A stretch of 20,728 bases of DNA, taken from the NCBI GenBank assembly GCA_035260725.1, contig DATFUR010000029.1, positions 1 to 20,728 on the forward strand, given 5' to 3'. Under the pieces are notes generated by a model that searched no databases, had not been told where the DNA came from, and was given only the letters and a program-made list of their open reading frames with translations. The stretch's first letter is position 1; every line of letters begins with the position of its first letter. Position numbers and translations under genes: made by a program. Origin of the DNA: DASRFS01 sp035260725 (GTDB taxonomy: Bacteria; Patescibacteriota; Microgenomatia; Levybacterales; UBA12049). This document shows positions 12,935 to 20,611 of the stretch, in pieces.

Positions 12935-15015
12935 TATTTTGCGGATGGCCACTTCTCTACCATTATTGACTCTCCCAAGTTCAATTTCTGATAGATTTCT
13001 TCTGTTATAAAAGGCATAAAGGGATGGAGAAGTTTCAAAATTGCAAGATATGATGACTCTAAAACGGCGTATGAGTTAGAATCTATTCTCTTCTTTACGT
13101 CCTCTATGTACTTGTCTGCAAATTCATGCCAGGCAAACTCGTAAACTTTCTCCGCGGCAAAATTGAAATTATAATTGTCCAAATCTTTCGTTACATCTTT
13201 AACTAAATTTTGAACTTTATTTATAATATCCTTATCAACTTTATTCTTTGGCGAATTTTGAATTTTTAATTTTGAATTTTGAATTCGGTTCATCTCAATA
13301 AACCGTGCCATATTCCACAATTTATTTGCAAAATTTCGGGCGTTTTGAAACTTGGGTAAAGATGCCGCCTGGTCGTTTCCTAAACCGGTCCCAAAAATCA
13401 ACGCAAAACGCAAGGCGTCTGCCCCATATTCGTTCACAATTTCTAGAGGGTCAACGACATTGCCTTTGCTTTTACTCATTTTCAAGCCTTTGGGATCATT
13501 TACCATGCCATGCAGGACAACATCTCTAAACGGAATTTTACCGGTTTTGTAAAGCCCCATCATAATCATACGTGCCACCCACCAGCGCAAAATGTCATAA
13601 CCCGTTTCCATAACGTCTGTTGGGTAAAACCTTTCAAAATCATCGGGCTTTGTTGTCTGCAAAGTTGCAAAAGGCCACTGACTCGAGGAAAACCACGTGT
13701 CAAAAGTGTCCGTATCCTGCTCCCAATCCCCGCCTGTCGGCGCCTCTCCTTCTGTTACCACCCACCCCCCTGTCTTTTTGTTTTTAAAGGCAGGAATTCT
13801 TATTCCCCAAACAATTTGTCTTGAAATATTCCAATCTCTTATGTTTTCCAAAAAGTCTGATAGTACTTTTTCTAACCTTTTGGGGGATATTTTTATTTCA
13901 CCCTTTTTGAGAGCCTCCATCGCAGGTTTGGCCAAGGGTTCCATTTTTACAAACCACTGTTCCATAAGTAGAGGTTCAATTATATTTTGACACTTATAGC
14001 AAACAGGAGCTTGGTGTATTATTTTCTCAATCTTTTCAATTAGTCCTTCTTTTTCTAAGTCTTCAGCAACTTTTTCTCTTGCCTGTTTTGCGTACAAACC
14101 TTTATATTTTCCTTCTTTAATTTTCCCATCAAATCCAATGAGCGATTCCCCTTTTAAATTATTTCTTTGAGCAATTTCAAAATCTTTGGGGTCGTGACCC
14201 GGAGTTATTTTAAGCGCACCCGTTCCGAATTCCATATCGACAGAACTATCAAATATTATAGGGAGCCTCTCGTTGGTAATTGGATTAATAACATTTTTTC
14301 CTTTTAAATCCTTGTATCTTTTATCTTTAGGATTTACAGCAACCGCAACGTCCGCAATTATAGTTTCCGGTCTTGTCGTAGCAACAGAAATATTTCCTCC
14401 GCCTTTTTCAAAAAAGTATTTTACAAAGTATAAAGAGGATTCTTTTTCTTTGTGTATTACCTCAAGATCCGAAAACGATGTACCATCAAACGTGCAATAA
14501 TTAACTAATCTATAACCCCTATAAACCAACCCGTCATCGTGCAATTTTTTAAAAGTTTTATAAACAATTGAAATAATGTCGGGGTCGAGAGTAAATTTTT
14601 TTCTTGACCAATCCAAAGAAAACCCAAGTTTTTTAAGCTGGTTTTCCATTATCGGACGGTTTGATTGCACGAAGTCCCAAATCATTTTGTACAAGGTGTC
14701 GCGATCGTAGTCGAATCTTGATTTTCCCGTCTTTTGTAAATTTTTTTCAAAAACAAATTGAGTTTCAAAACCCGCGTGGTCGGCACCCGGAAGCCATAAA
14801 GCACTGTCCCCTTTCATTCTGCGATACCTAATTAATATGTCCTCTATAACATACATTGCATGTCCAAAATGCAAAGGCGCGTTAGCATTTGGAGGCGGAA
14901 GAATTATTGAGTAAGGTTTACCCTTTGGATTTACTTCGGGTTTGAAAAATCCTTTTTCTTCCCAGAATTTATAAATTCTGTCTTCTGTCTCTTTGTGACT
15001 ATAAATCTTGTCCAT
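12934..15015 (-). CDS. valS: Valyl-tRNA synthetase, compact form
   Basis: ValRS charges tRNA-Val. It is a class I enzyme with the HIGH-type signature LHFGH (H49-F-G-H52, in PPPNANAPLHFGH) and KMSKS (GLKMSKSKGNVVDP, about residue 511). The CP1 editing domain (TTRPETIIADVAVAVNP) clears mischarged Thr. The segment DTWFSSSQWPFATL supports Val over Ile. At 693 aa it is shorter than most ValRS (about 870-950) and ends after the anticodon-binding helices without the usual C-terminal coiled coil. The ATG at 15015 is chosen because a TATAAT ends 6 bases before it; a GTG at 15036 lies beyond the promoter. An AT-rich repeat lies near residues 577-588. Confidence 0.93.
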   Translation of the reverse strand: MDKIYSHKETEDRIYKFWEEKGFFKPEVNPKGKPYSIILPPPNANAPLHFGHAMYVIEDILIRYRRMKGDSALWLPGADHAGFETQFVFEKNLQKTGKSRFDYDRDTLYKMIWDFVQSNRPIMENQLKKLGFSLDWSRKKFTLDPDIISIVYKTFKKLHDDGLVYRGYRLVNYCTFDGTSFSDLEVIHKEKESSLYFVKYFFEKGGGNISVATTRPETIIADVAVAVNPKDKRYKDLKGKNVINPITNERLPIIFDSSVDMEFGTGALKITPGHDPKDFEIAQRNNLKGESLIGFDGKIKEGKYKGLYAKQAREKVAEDLEKEGLIEKIEKIIHQAPVCYKCQNIIEPLLMEQWFVKMEPLAKPAMEALKKGEIKISPKRLEKVLSDFLENIRDWNISRQIVWGIRIPAFKNKKTGGWVVTEGEAPTGGDWEQDTDTFDTWFSSSQWPFATLQTTKPDDFERFYPTDVMETGYDILRWWVARMIMMGLYKTGKIPFRDVVLHGMVNDPKGLKMSKSKGNVVDPLEIVNEYGADALRFALIFGTGLGNDQAASLPKFQNARNFANKLWNMARFIEMNRIQNSKLKIQNSPKNKVDKDIINKVQNLVKDVTKDLDNYNFNFAAEKVYEFAWHEFADKYIEDVKKRIDSNSYAVLESSYLAILKLLHPFMPFITEEIYQKLNLGESIMVEKWPSAK
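13253..13286 (-). repeat. AT-rich short direct repeat inside valS
   Basis: Four near-copies of AATTCAAA / AATTAAAA-type units are arranged head to tail within 34 bases. They are translated in frame as a low-complexity linker (IQNSKLKIQNS) between the catalytic and anticodon-binding parts of ValRS. The composition is unlike the flanking codons. Confidence 0.7.
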
Positions 15016-15019
15016 TAAC

Positions 15020-15033
15020 TTATTATATAATAA
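15020..15033. promoter_or_regulatory. Palindromic bidirectional promoter valS/nth
   Basis: TTATTATATAATAA is a perfect 14-bp palindrome containing a TATAAT on each strand, overlapping by two bases. The minus -10 ends 6 bases before the valS ATG and the plus -10 ends 7 bases before the nth GTG. Outside it, TTGTCC (15008-15013) and GGACAA (15041-15046) form further inverted arms, which are the opening codons of the two genes. No consensus -35 is correctly spaced. Confidence 0.75.
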
Positions 15034-15038
15034 CACCT

Positions 15039-15677
15039 GTGGACAAAGCCAAAGCCAAGTCTGACTTGGTCAAAGCCAGGAAAATTTTAAAAATTCTCAA
15101 AAAACATTACCCAAAAGCCGGAATATCCCTAAACTACTCTAATAATTTTGAGCTTTTGCTGTCGGTAATGCTATCCGCTCAAACAACCGATGCCGCAGTC
15201 AATAAAGTAACGGAAAAACTTTTTCCGAAATACAACAAGTCTAAATCACAGATAAAGGAAATAGAATATTTTGCGAATGAGGATTTGAAAGAAATAGAAA
15301 AAGATATTAAATCAATCGGACTTTTTAGAACAAAGGCAAAGAATATAAAAAGGGCTTCTCAACTCATTTTAGACAACTTTGGAGGCAAAATTCCCAACAA
15401 CATGAATGACTTACTAACGCTTCCGGGAGTCGGCAGAAAAACGGCAAATGTTGTTTTGTCGCATGCTTTTAATAAATCCGTGGGAATTGCAGTTGATACA
15501 CATGTACGAAGACTTGCCCTGGAGCTTGGCCTCACAAAACATAAAGATCAAGATAAGATAGAGGAAGACTTAATGGCGCTTTTTGATAAAAAGGACTGGA
15601 AACAACTGACTCACCTTTTTATTGCACACGGAAGAAAAAAAGATAAAGATATCGATTTACTTTTGAGAGAAGTCTAA
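15039..15677 (+). CDS. nth: Endonuclease III-like DNA glycosylase without Fe-S cysteines
   Basis: Nth removes oxidised pyrimidines and nicks the abasic site. The 212-aa protein has the core LLLSVMLSAQTTD, the helix-hairpin-helix LPGVGRKTANVV with catalytic Lys134, and VDTHVRR with catalytic Asp153. The usual C-terminal C-x6-C-x2-C-x5-C motif that holds a [4Fe-4S] cluster is absent. After HGR the chain reads KKDKDIDLLLREV and stops, with no Cys in that tail. The GTG start at 15039 fits the promoter. The first residues (MDKAKAKSDLVKA) include codons from a palindromic repeat. Its 3' end overlaps the convergent DUF4012 gene by 21 bases. Confidence 0.92.
   Translation: MDKAKAKSDLVKARKILKILKKHYPKAGISLNYSNNFELLLSVMLSAQTTDAAVNKVTEKLFPKYNKSKSQIKEIEYFANEDLKEIEKDIKSIGLFRTKAKNIKRASQLILDNFGGKIPNNMNDLLTLPGVGRKTANVVLSHAFNKSVGIAVDTHVRRLALELGLTKHKDQDKIEEDLMALFDKKDWKQLTHLFIAHGRKKDKDIDLLLREV
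15053..15070. repeat. Palindromic repeat, copy 2, inside nth
   Basis: AGCCAAGTCTGACTTGGT matches the copy at 8532-8549 in 17 of 18 positions and keeps the 6-bp stem. The one difference is in the loop. It is translated as part of the N-terminal extension of Nth and would fold at the extreme 5' end of the leaderless message. Confidence 0.6.
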
Positions 15678-18212
15678 GTTTAAATCCAAATCTCCGGACA
15701 AATCTTTAGAAAAAGAAATATTTTGCTCATTTGCACTAACGCCCTTTGGAAAACTCAATACTTTAAATGATTTAGGAGAAATCATAGAAAAATTAAATGG
15801 ATATGAAGAGGTTCCCGGTTGTTTAGAAACATTAAGGCTGTAGGTAAAATTGCTAAGCGACGACAGAGGAGGTTTTTGAGGTAGATCATAAGTTATCTCT
15901 ATTGTTTGAGATTTCCCCTGCCCAACTGTAATCAAAAAACCTAAAATTGATTTTCCCTGCTCCCTATAACTTTCTAATTCCAATTCGGAGGGAGATTTAA
16001 AATTACTCGCTTCATAAACCAATGGGTCTGTAATGGCATTTATTAAGTCTTTTTGAACACCATCTATTTTTATTGTTTTTACTCGTATTGCGTCGGGGAG
16101 TATGAGTCTTAAATAATTTTTATAGTCATACTTACCATCATTTTTAAATTCAACGGTCAAAACAGACGAAACTCCTCCATCATCTTTTATCTCTACAGCC
16201 TGAGAGACTTTTCTTGTTACCAGAAAATTTGAAAGGTTATTCATATTCGCCTCTCTAATTCCGACAAAATCATTGATGTTTTTTTGATTGTCCACTCGGC
16301 CGTCCCACAATGAATCGGACAAATTATTCGCTACAAAAATGTTTTCTACGTTTTGATCGGAAGAAGCAAGAAGGATATCTTTTTGCAAAGTTGACTGCCC
16401 TATCGACTTAGCAAGTAAAAGGTAGGAGATCTTTTTATTTTCAAGGATGGCTTTTATGGTTCCCAAAAGAATTGTTGAAAAATTCTTATCTCCGGATTGC
16501 TCCTGTGCAATACTTAATAAGTTCTCTGAGTCAATAGATTTTTTATATTCCGAAATAAAAACCGGCCCGGTTGATTTTAGAAAATTTTTTATGAAATTAA
16601 AATTCAGCGCAATGACACCGTCTATTTTTTCTCCTGCTTCTAAGTTTACGAAAAATGCGGACGAGGAAGCACTTTGTCTAAAATCTACATCAAAATTGCT
16701 GTCTTTTAAAAACCAATTTGCTTCCCCCAAATATCTTCTTATCGGATATGGTGGCTCTACACGCCCTTTTAAGGCTTTGTCGGAGTCATAAGCATTTTTT
16801 ATCGAAAAGTTTTCTACTTTTCCTTTATTTACGGTTAAAATTCCGTATGACTCAACTAAACCTCCCGAAGGCCTGATCTTTAGATTATTTTCCAGAAGAA
16901 CCAGGTAATTTTTTTTTGAATCAAATCCTAGAAGTTGAGGCCAGACGTCAACGGTTGCGCTCGCAAGATTAAACAAATTTTCATCAAAAAAATCCAAACT
17001 TTTATTATTTGCTTTTTGAATCTGCGCAAAAATTAGAAAGTTTTTAAAGGATTCTACACTTTGAGAAGTTTTGCCAGTGTCCAATAGCCTAACTCCTTCA
17101 AAAAAATCGCCTAGACCCTGCGCCGTCTTAGAGCCATCAATTGAGAGAGCCTCCAAGGATTTGGAAAAACCAAATCCTGCGGTTTCCCAAACCAAAAGAC
17201 TCGATGTTTTTTTTGATTGATCAAGAAATGATCCGGCAAGAACTATAGATTTATTGGCATTCTCAAAATCACCATTTCCTAAACTTATTTTTGCAGAGTT
17301 TATAAAAACAGTTCCCAAAAGAAGAAGTAGAAGTGTACTTACGAGCGGCATAAAAATAAAAAGTATTAAGAAGAAAAATGTTGTTCTTAGAGTTTTGTTT
17401 TGTTCGTGGTTATCTTCATTTACTTCCTGTTTTTCGTTGTCAAAACTTTTACTAAAACTTAGGACTTCGAGATTGAGATTTCTTACTTTATCCTCAAGCG
17501 GATAGTTGGGTAATAGATACTTTCCCTCTCGAATAATTATAATATTTTCTGGATCCTTAGATTTAACAAAATCAATGCCAATAGAGGGGTTGGCTTTTTG
17601 AATCATGTGGGAGAAAGAAAGAAAAGTCACTCCGCCTTTTGGAATTAAGTAATATACCTTATCTGCAGACGTTCCGAAAGCAGCTTCAAGAAGTCCTAAA
17701 ATTAAATCTTCGAAAAATAGAGGATAGATAATTTCCATTCCGTCTCCGGGAATATATATTCTGCCTCGTACTTTTGCCTGATTTAGAACTTTAGAAACTC
17801 GTCCATCGTTGGTTATATTTTTGTCTATAACGTCTCCAAAAAAAATAATTCTGGACCCCTTATACTCAAGGAGATTATCGTGTATTAAACTTTGGTTTTT
17901 AATATGCGTTGCGATAACTAAAATTGACTTATCTTTTTGCGCTTTTTTTAAAAAAGAAGAAAAAGACTCACGAGTTACCAAGTCCCCATCGTCGATAACG
18001 AAAATGTGGGAATAGATGCTGTCTGGAATAACCGGAAACTTTTTTGTAAAAGGTACAAAAATTATATTATCCGGGTTTGTTTGTTTTTCACTCACCAAAA
18101 CTATCTGTGCGTCCCCCGAAAGTTTTTCCGCAAGAGAGCCTCCTATAATTCCTGTCCTGTCTACAATTAAAATTGGGGGATTGTCTTTCTTCTCACTGAC
18201 GAGAGGATTCAT
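15657..18212 (-). CDS. DUF4012 membrane protein with N-terminal epimerase-like domain
   Basis: The 851-aa protein has three parts. Residues about 13-230 look like a degenerate Rossmann/extended-SDR fold: ILIVDRTGIIGGSLAEKL at the start and RIYIPGDGMEII where epimerases have a YGPGD-like motif. One membrane segment lies at about 275-303. The outer region carries DUF4012 hallmarks: YLVLLENNLKIRPSGGLVESYG (about 436-457) and SSAFFVNLEAGEKIDGVIALN (about 518-538). DUF4012 proteins are common in CPR and actinobacteria and are thought to act at the cell envelope, with no established activity. It lies 18 bases after the RNase H gene and has no Shine-Dalgarno sequence. Confidence 0.85.
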   Translation of the reverse strand: MNPLVSEKKDNPPILIVDRTGIIGGSLAEKLSGDAQIVLVSEKQTNPDNIIFVPFTKKFPVIPDSIYSHIFVIDDGDLVTRESFSSFLKKAQKDKSILVIATHIKNQSLIHDNLLEYKGSRIIFFGDVIDKNITNDGRVSKVLNQAKVRGRIYIPGDGMEIIYPLFFEDLILGLLEAAFGTSADKVYYLIPKGGVTFLSFSHMIQKANPSIGIDFVKSKDPENIIIIREGKYLLPNYPLEDKVRNLNLEVLSFSKSFDNEKQEVNEDNHEQNKTLRTTFFFLILFIFMPLVSTLLLLLLGTVFINSAKISLGNGDFENANKSIVLAGSFLDQSKKTSSLLVWETAGFGFSKSLEALSIDGSKTAQGLGDFFEGVRLLDTGKTSQSVESFKNFLIFAQIQKANNKSLDFFDENLFNLASATVDVWPQLLGFDSKKNYLVLLENNLKIRPSGGLVESYGILTVNKGKVENFSIKNAYDSDKALKGRVEPPYPIRRYLGEANWFLKDSNFDVDFRQSASSSAFFVNLEAGEKIDGVIALNFNFIKNFLKSTGPVFISEYKKSIDSENLLSIAQEQSGDKNFSTILLGTIKAILENKKISYLLLAKSIGQSTLQKDILLASSDQNVENIFVANNLSDSLWDGRVDNQKNINDFVGIREANMNNLSNFLVTRKVSQAVEIKDDGGVSSVLTVEFKNDGKYDYKNYLRLILPDAIRVKTIKIDGVQKDLINAITDPLVYEASNFKSPSELELESYREQGKSILGFLITVGQGKSQTIEITYDLPQKPPLSSLSNFTYSLNVSKQPGTSSYPFNFSMISPKSFKVLSFPKGVSANEQNISFSKDLSGDLDLNLDFSQK

Positions 18213-18230
18213 GAGGACATTTAAGCAAAC

Positions 18231-18647
18231 TTACAAAATATTGTCTAGCGCCATATTAACTAGCCCGTCTGCGTTTTTATTTTGTTCTCGGGGTATGTAA
18301 TTATAACTTATGGGAAGTTTAATCTCTGCTTCTTTTTCTCTAACTTTATAAAGCAAACTTCTTAAAATTTCATTTTTTATTTTATAAAGTCCGACTATCT
18401 GCGAATAGATTAACTGGGAATCCATAAAAAAATTTATACTGGTGTCTTCTAAGTTTTCTTTATTTTCGGAAATCCAAGTGAGGGCTTCTATAACCGCCTT
18501 ATATTCGGCTACGTTATTCGTCTCAACGCCTATTCTTTTGCCTATCTGGGTTATTGTTCTTTCATCGTCTTTTATGTAGACTCCGATACCTGCCTGTCCC
18601 GGATTTCCTCTTGATCCCCCGTCTGTAAAGATTGAGATATTTCTCAT
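18231..18647 (-). CDS. rnhA: Ribonuclease HI-like protein
   Basis: RNase HI cuts the RNA strand of RNA:DNA hybrids. The 138-aa protein has the expected catalytic carboxylates: D9 in FTDGGSRGNPG, E48 in ETNNVAEYK, D76 in FMDSQL and D127 in NADGLVNMALD. The short form with GGSRGNPG resembles the archaeal/YpdQ-like branch rather than E. coli RNase HI, because it lacks the basic protrusion. It begins 94 bases after jag; that gap is AT-rich and holds no clear promoter or terminator. The symbol is used for the activity class, not for strict orthology. Confidence 0.88.
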   Translation of the reverse strand: MRNISIFTDGGSRGNPGQAGIGVYIKDDERTITQIGKRIGVETNNVAEYKAVIEALTWISENKENLEDTSINFFMDSQLIYSQIVGLYKIKNEILRSLLYKVREKEAEIKLPISYNYIPREQNKNADGLVNMALDNIL

Positions 18648-18741
18648 AAATGTTTTGAATGGCTATTCTTATAAAATTTTAACAAATTGATATGGTTTTT
18701 TCTATTTTTTTCGCGTATGGAGATTCAAAAAGATTGAGGGG

Positions 18742-19185
18742 TCAACTTCTTGGTTTAACAACCAAAACTCTATCTTTACCTTCTCCAATTGATTCCGAAA
18801 CAACATCCTCATCATCCTGTAAAATAAGGTGGACGATTCTTCTCTCCCAAGATTTTAGATCGGGTAAAAAGATTTCTTTTCTCTCGGTTAAAACTTTTTC
18901 TTTGGTTTCTCCTGCCAAACTTTTTAGCCATTCTTCCCTGTTTTTTTTATAGTCTCCCACTTCCACAGAGACTCTTTTAAATTCTCCAAGTTTTTTTGAA
19001 ATCGCCAAAGATATAATTGTCTGAAGTGCTTCGAGTGTATCTCCGTGATGGCCGATAATTATTCCGCTGTCCTCTGTTGACAACACTACGTCGTATCCTT
19101 CTTCTTTCTCCGTTAACTCAAAATCAGCATCTATTTCCAACGCTTTTAAAATATCCTCTATAACTTTTTTTACTTTCTTTTCCAT
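18742..19185 (-). CDS. jag: Jag/KhpB-like KH-R3H RNA-binding protein
   Basis: Jag (KhpB, EloR) binds RNA and, in firmicutes, affects cell elongation. The 147-aa protein has a KH domain with GIIIGHHGDTLEALQ (residues 41-55, the IGxxG loop) and a C-terminal R3H domain with R115-x3-H119 (ERRIVHLIL). The N-terminal Jag-N domain of longer homologues is missing. It overlaps the end of yidC by 16 bases, so translation is probably coupled. The yidC-jag order is widely conserved near the origin. Confidence 0.93.
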   Translation of the reverse strand: MEKKVKKVIEDILKALEIDADFELTEKEEGYDVVLSTEDSGIIIGHHGDTLEALQTIISLAISKKLGEFKRVSVEVGDYKKNREEWLKSLAGETKEKVLTERKEIFLPDLKSWERRIVHLILQDDEDVVSESIGEGKDRVLVVKPRS

Positions 19186-19964
19186 AATTTAGGCAAATCA
19201 ATAAGGCCGCCGGGGCCTGCAATTTTATATTGTTGGATCATACCAAATATTGTAAACGTGTTCCAGTACAAAGACAGGCCAATTGGAAAAGAATAAGAAA
19301 AAAATCCAATCATAATTGGGAATATGTAAGTAGATTGCGATGCAAAGGCGGAGGCAAAGTCGTCTTTTTTGACGGTTGTCTTTTGGGAGGGAAACATCAT
19401 CTTCGATTGAAGAAATTGAAAAATTCCGGTGGCCAGCGGAATTAGCAAAACAACCGGACCCATTGTTGAGAAAAGCTGAGCGGGGGTTTGGCCAAGCGGG
19501 AAGAAAAAGAAACTTTGGTCCAAAGGAGTTGAGAGTTTTAAAAAATCAACCGAGACCACTCTGTTTATTTCTGCCGTAACCAGATTTGGCGCTCTTACAA
19601 TATTTTGCAAAACAGAATAAAGAATCCAGATTACAGGCAGCTGAATTATAACGGGTAAACATCCTGCGGCCGGATTTATTCCATACTCTTTGTAAAGCTT
19701 CATCGTTTCCTGCGAAATCATAGTCGAGTTTCCTTTATGCTGTTCTTTAATTCTGGCAAGATGAGGATTAATTTCTTGCATTTTTTTAGACGCTTTTATT
19801 TGGGATGCAATAAAAGGGTAAAGCACAAGTCTAATAAAAATAGTCAAAAGAATAATAGAGAGGCCCAAGGGGTGGGGGACGTGAATAAAAACAAGGGCCT
19901 TGTATATAGCCAGAAGGGGATAGAGGATAATTAAATTTAATCCGTCAAGGTGTGGAATATTCAT
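19170..19964 (-). CDS. yidC: Membrane protein insertase YidC
   Basis: YidC inserts and folds inner-membrane proteins, alone or with Sec. The 264-aa protein has about five hydrophobic segments (roughly 8-30, 34-52, 98-120, 165-190 and 212-245), the conserved charged Arg45 in the second (TIFIRLVLYPF), a coiled cytoplasmic hairpin (ASKKMQEINPHLARIKEQHKG), and NPAAGCLPVIIQLPV. It lacks the large periplasmic domain of proteobacterial YidC, as in Gram-positive and CPR forms. ATG at 19964 overlaps the yidD stop by four bases (ATGA). Confidence 0.96.
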   Translation of the reverse strand: MNIPHLDGLNLIILYPLLAIYKALVFIHVPHPLGLSIILLTIFIRLVLYPFIASQIKASKKMQEINPHLARIKEQHKGNSTMISQETMKLYKEYGINPAAGCLPVIIQLPVIWILYSVLQNIVRAPNLVTAEINRVVSVDFLKLSTPLDQSFFFFPLGQTPAQLFSTMGPVVLLIPLATGIFQFLQSKMMFPSQKTTVKKDDFASAFASQSTYIFPIMIGFFSYSFPIGLSLYWNTFTIFGMIQQYKIAGPGGLIDLPKLWKRK

Positions 19965-20179
19965 ACTCTTGCGCTTCTATAAAAAGGCTGACATTTTGAA
20001 ACTCGAATTACACTTAATGCAATTCCTTTTATAACTCCTTCTTTTTTTATAACCATTTTTGCGTAATCCGAACAAGTCGGTCTAAACCTGCAAAAGTGCG
20101 AAACCCCTAAAATATTTTTTAGGAGATACGAAATAAAGTTCTGATATAAATTTATTAAAAAAAGTACTACTTGTTTCAT
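19961..20179 (-). CDS. yidD: Membrane protein insertion efficiency factor YidD
   Basis: YidD is a small membrane-associated protein that helps YidC-dependent insertion. The 72-aa product has an amphipathic N-terminus (LFLINLYQNFISYLLKNIL) and the family signature CRFRPTCSDYA, with the second conserved block ending KCQPFYRSARV. It overlaps rnpA by four bases (ATGA) and yidC by four bases, so all three are probably translated in a coupled chain. Confidence 0.95.
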   Translation of the reverse strand: MKQVVLFLINLYQNFISYLLKNILGVSHFCRFRPTCSDYAKMVIKKEGVIKGIALSVIRVSKCQPFYRSARV

Positions 20180-20481
20180 TTTAAATATTTTTTAAAGACT
20201 TCTTCTGTTTTTAATTCTTTTTTTTCTATAACTTTTTTTGAGACAAAAAGAAAATCAAATCCGGGCCTAATGTTTTTTAGATTCTCTTGAACAAAACTTC
20301 TTAAAATTCTTTTTATCTTATTTCTGACGACTGCTCTTTTGTCGACTTTTTTGGAAACTACAAAACCAAATCGGCTAACTCTCAAGCCGTTCTCGGAAAC
20401 TTTTAAAAAAGCGCCCGGAAGACTAAGGGTTTTCCCCGGTCCCAATTTTGTTTTGGGCAAACGAAATTCTTTTTTAAGCAA
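20176..20481 (-). CDS. rnpA: Ribonuclease P protein component RnpA
   Basis: RnpA is the protein subunit of RNase P, which matures the 5' ends of tRNAs. The 101-aa protein has the RNR-type motif AVVRNKIKRILRSF (residues 50-63) and FGFVVSKKVDKRA ahead of it. It is shorter than the usual 110-125 aa, mainly at the ends. The start is TTG at 20481, lying inside the last codons of rpmH (eight-base overlap), which fits the MLKKEFRL family start. Confidence 0.92.
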   Translation of the reverse strand: MLKKEFRLPKTKLGPGKTLSLPGAFLKVSENGLRVSRFGFVVSKKVDKRAVVRNKIKRILRSFVQENLKNIRPGFDFLFVSKKVIEKKELKTEEVFKKYLK

Positions 20482-20605
20482 TTTTTTTTCTACCCCTTGT
20501 TCTTCTTCTTTTTAATACGTCTCTTCCGCTTCTGGTTGTCATTCTTTTCCTAAATCCATGCTTTCTTTTTCCTTTTAATTTCTTGAGCTTTATGAATTTT
20601 TCCAT
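20474..20605 (-). CDS. rpmH: Ribosomal protein L34
   Basis: L34 is a small basic protein of the large ribosomal subunit. The 43-aa product (MEKFIKLKKLKGKRKHGFRK...) shows the family core KRKHGFRKRM, TRSGRDVLKRRR and RGRKKIA. An extended -10 box ends 6 bases before the ATG, making the message leaderless. It heads the rpmH-rnpA-yidD-yidC-jag cluster that typically lies beside dnaA and the chromosome origin. Confidence 0.96.
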   Translation of the reverse strand: MEKFIKLKKLKGKRKHGFRKRMTTRSGRDVLKRRRTRGRKKIA

Positions 20606-20611
20606 TGGCAA

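Noticed and set aside
15038..15046. TGTGGACAA, 8 of 9 match to an inverted DnaA box
   Set aside because: It is a single isolated match formed by the nth start codon and first codons, inside the valS/nth dyad. No cluster of boxes surrounds it, so it is not evidence of an origin.
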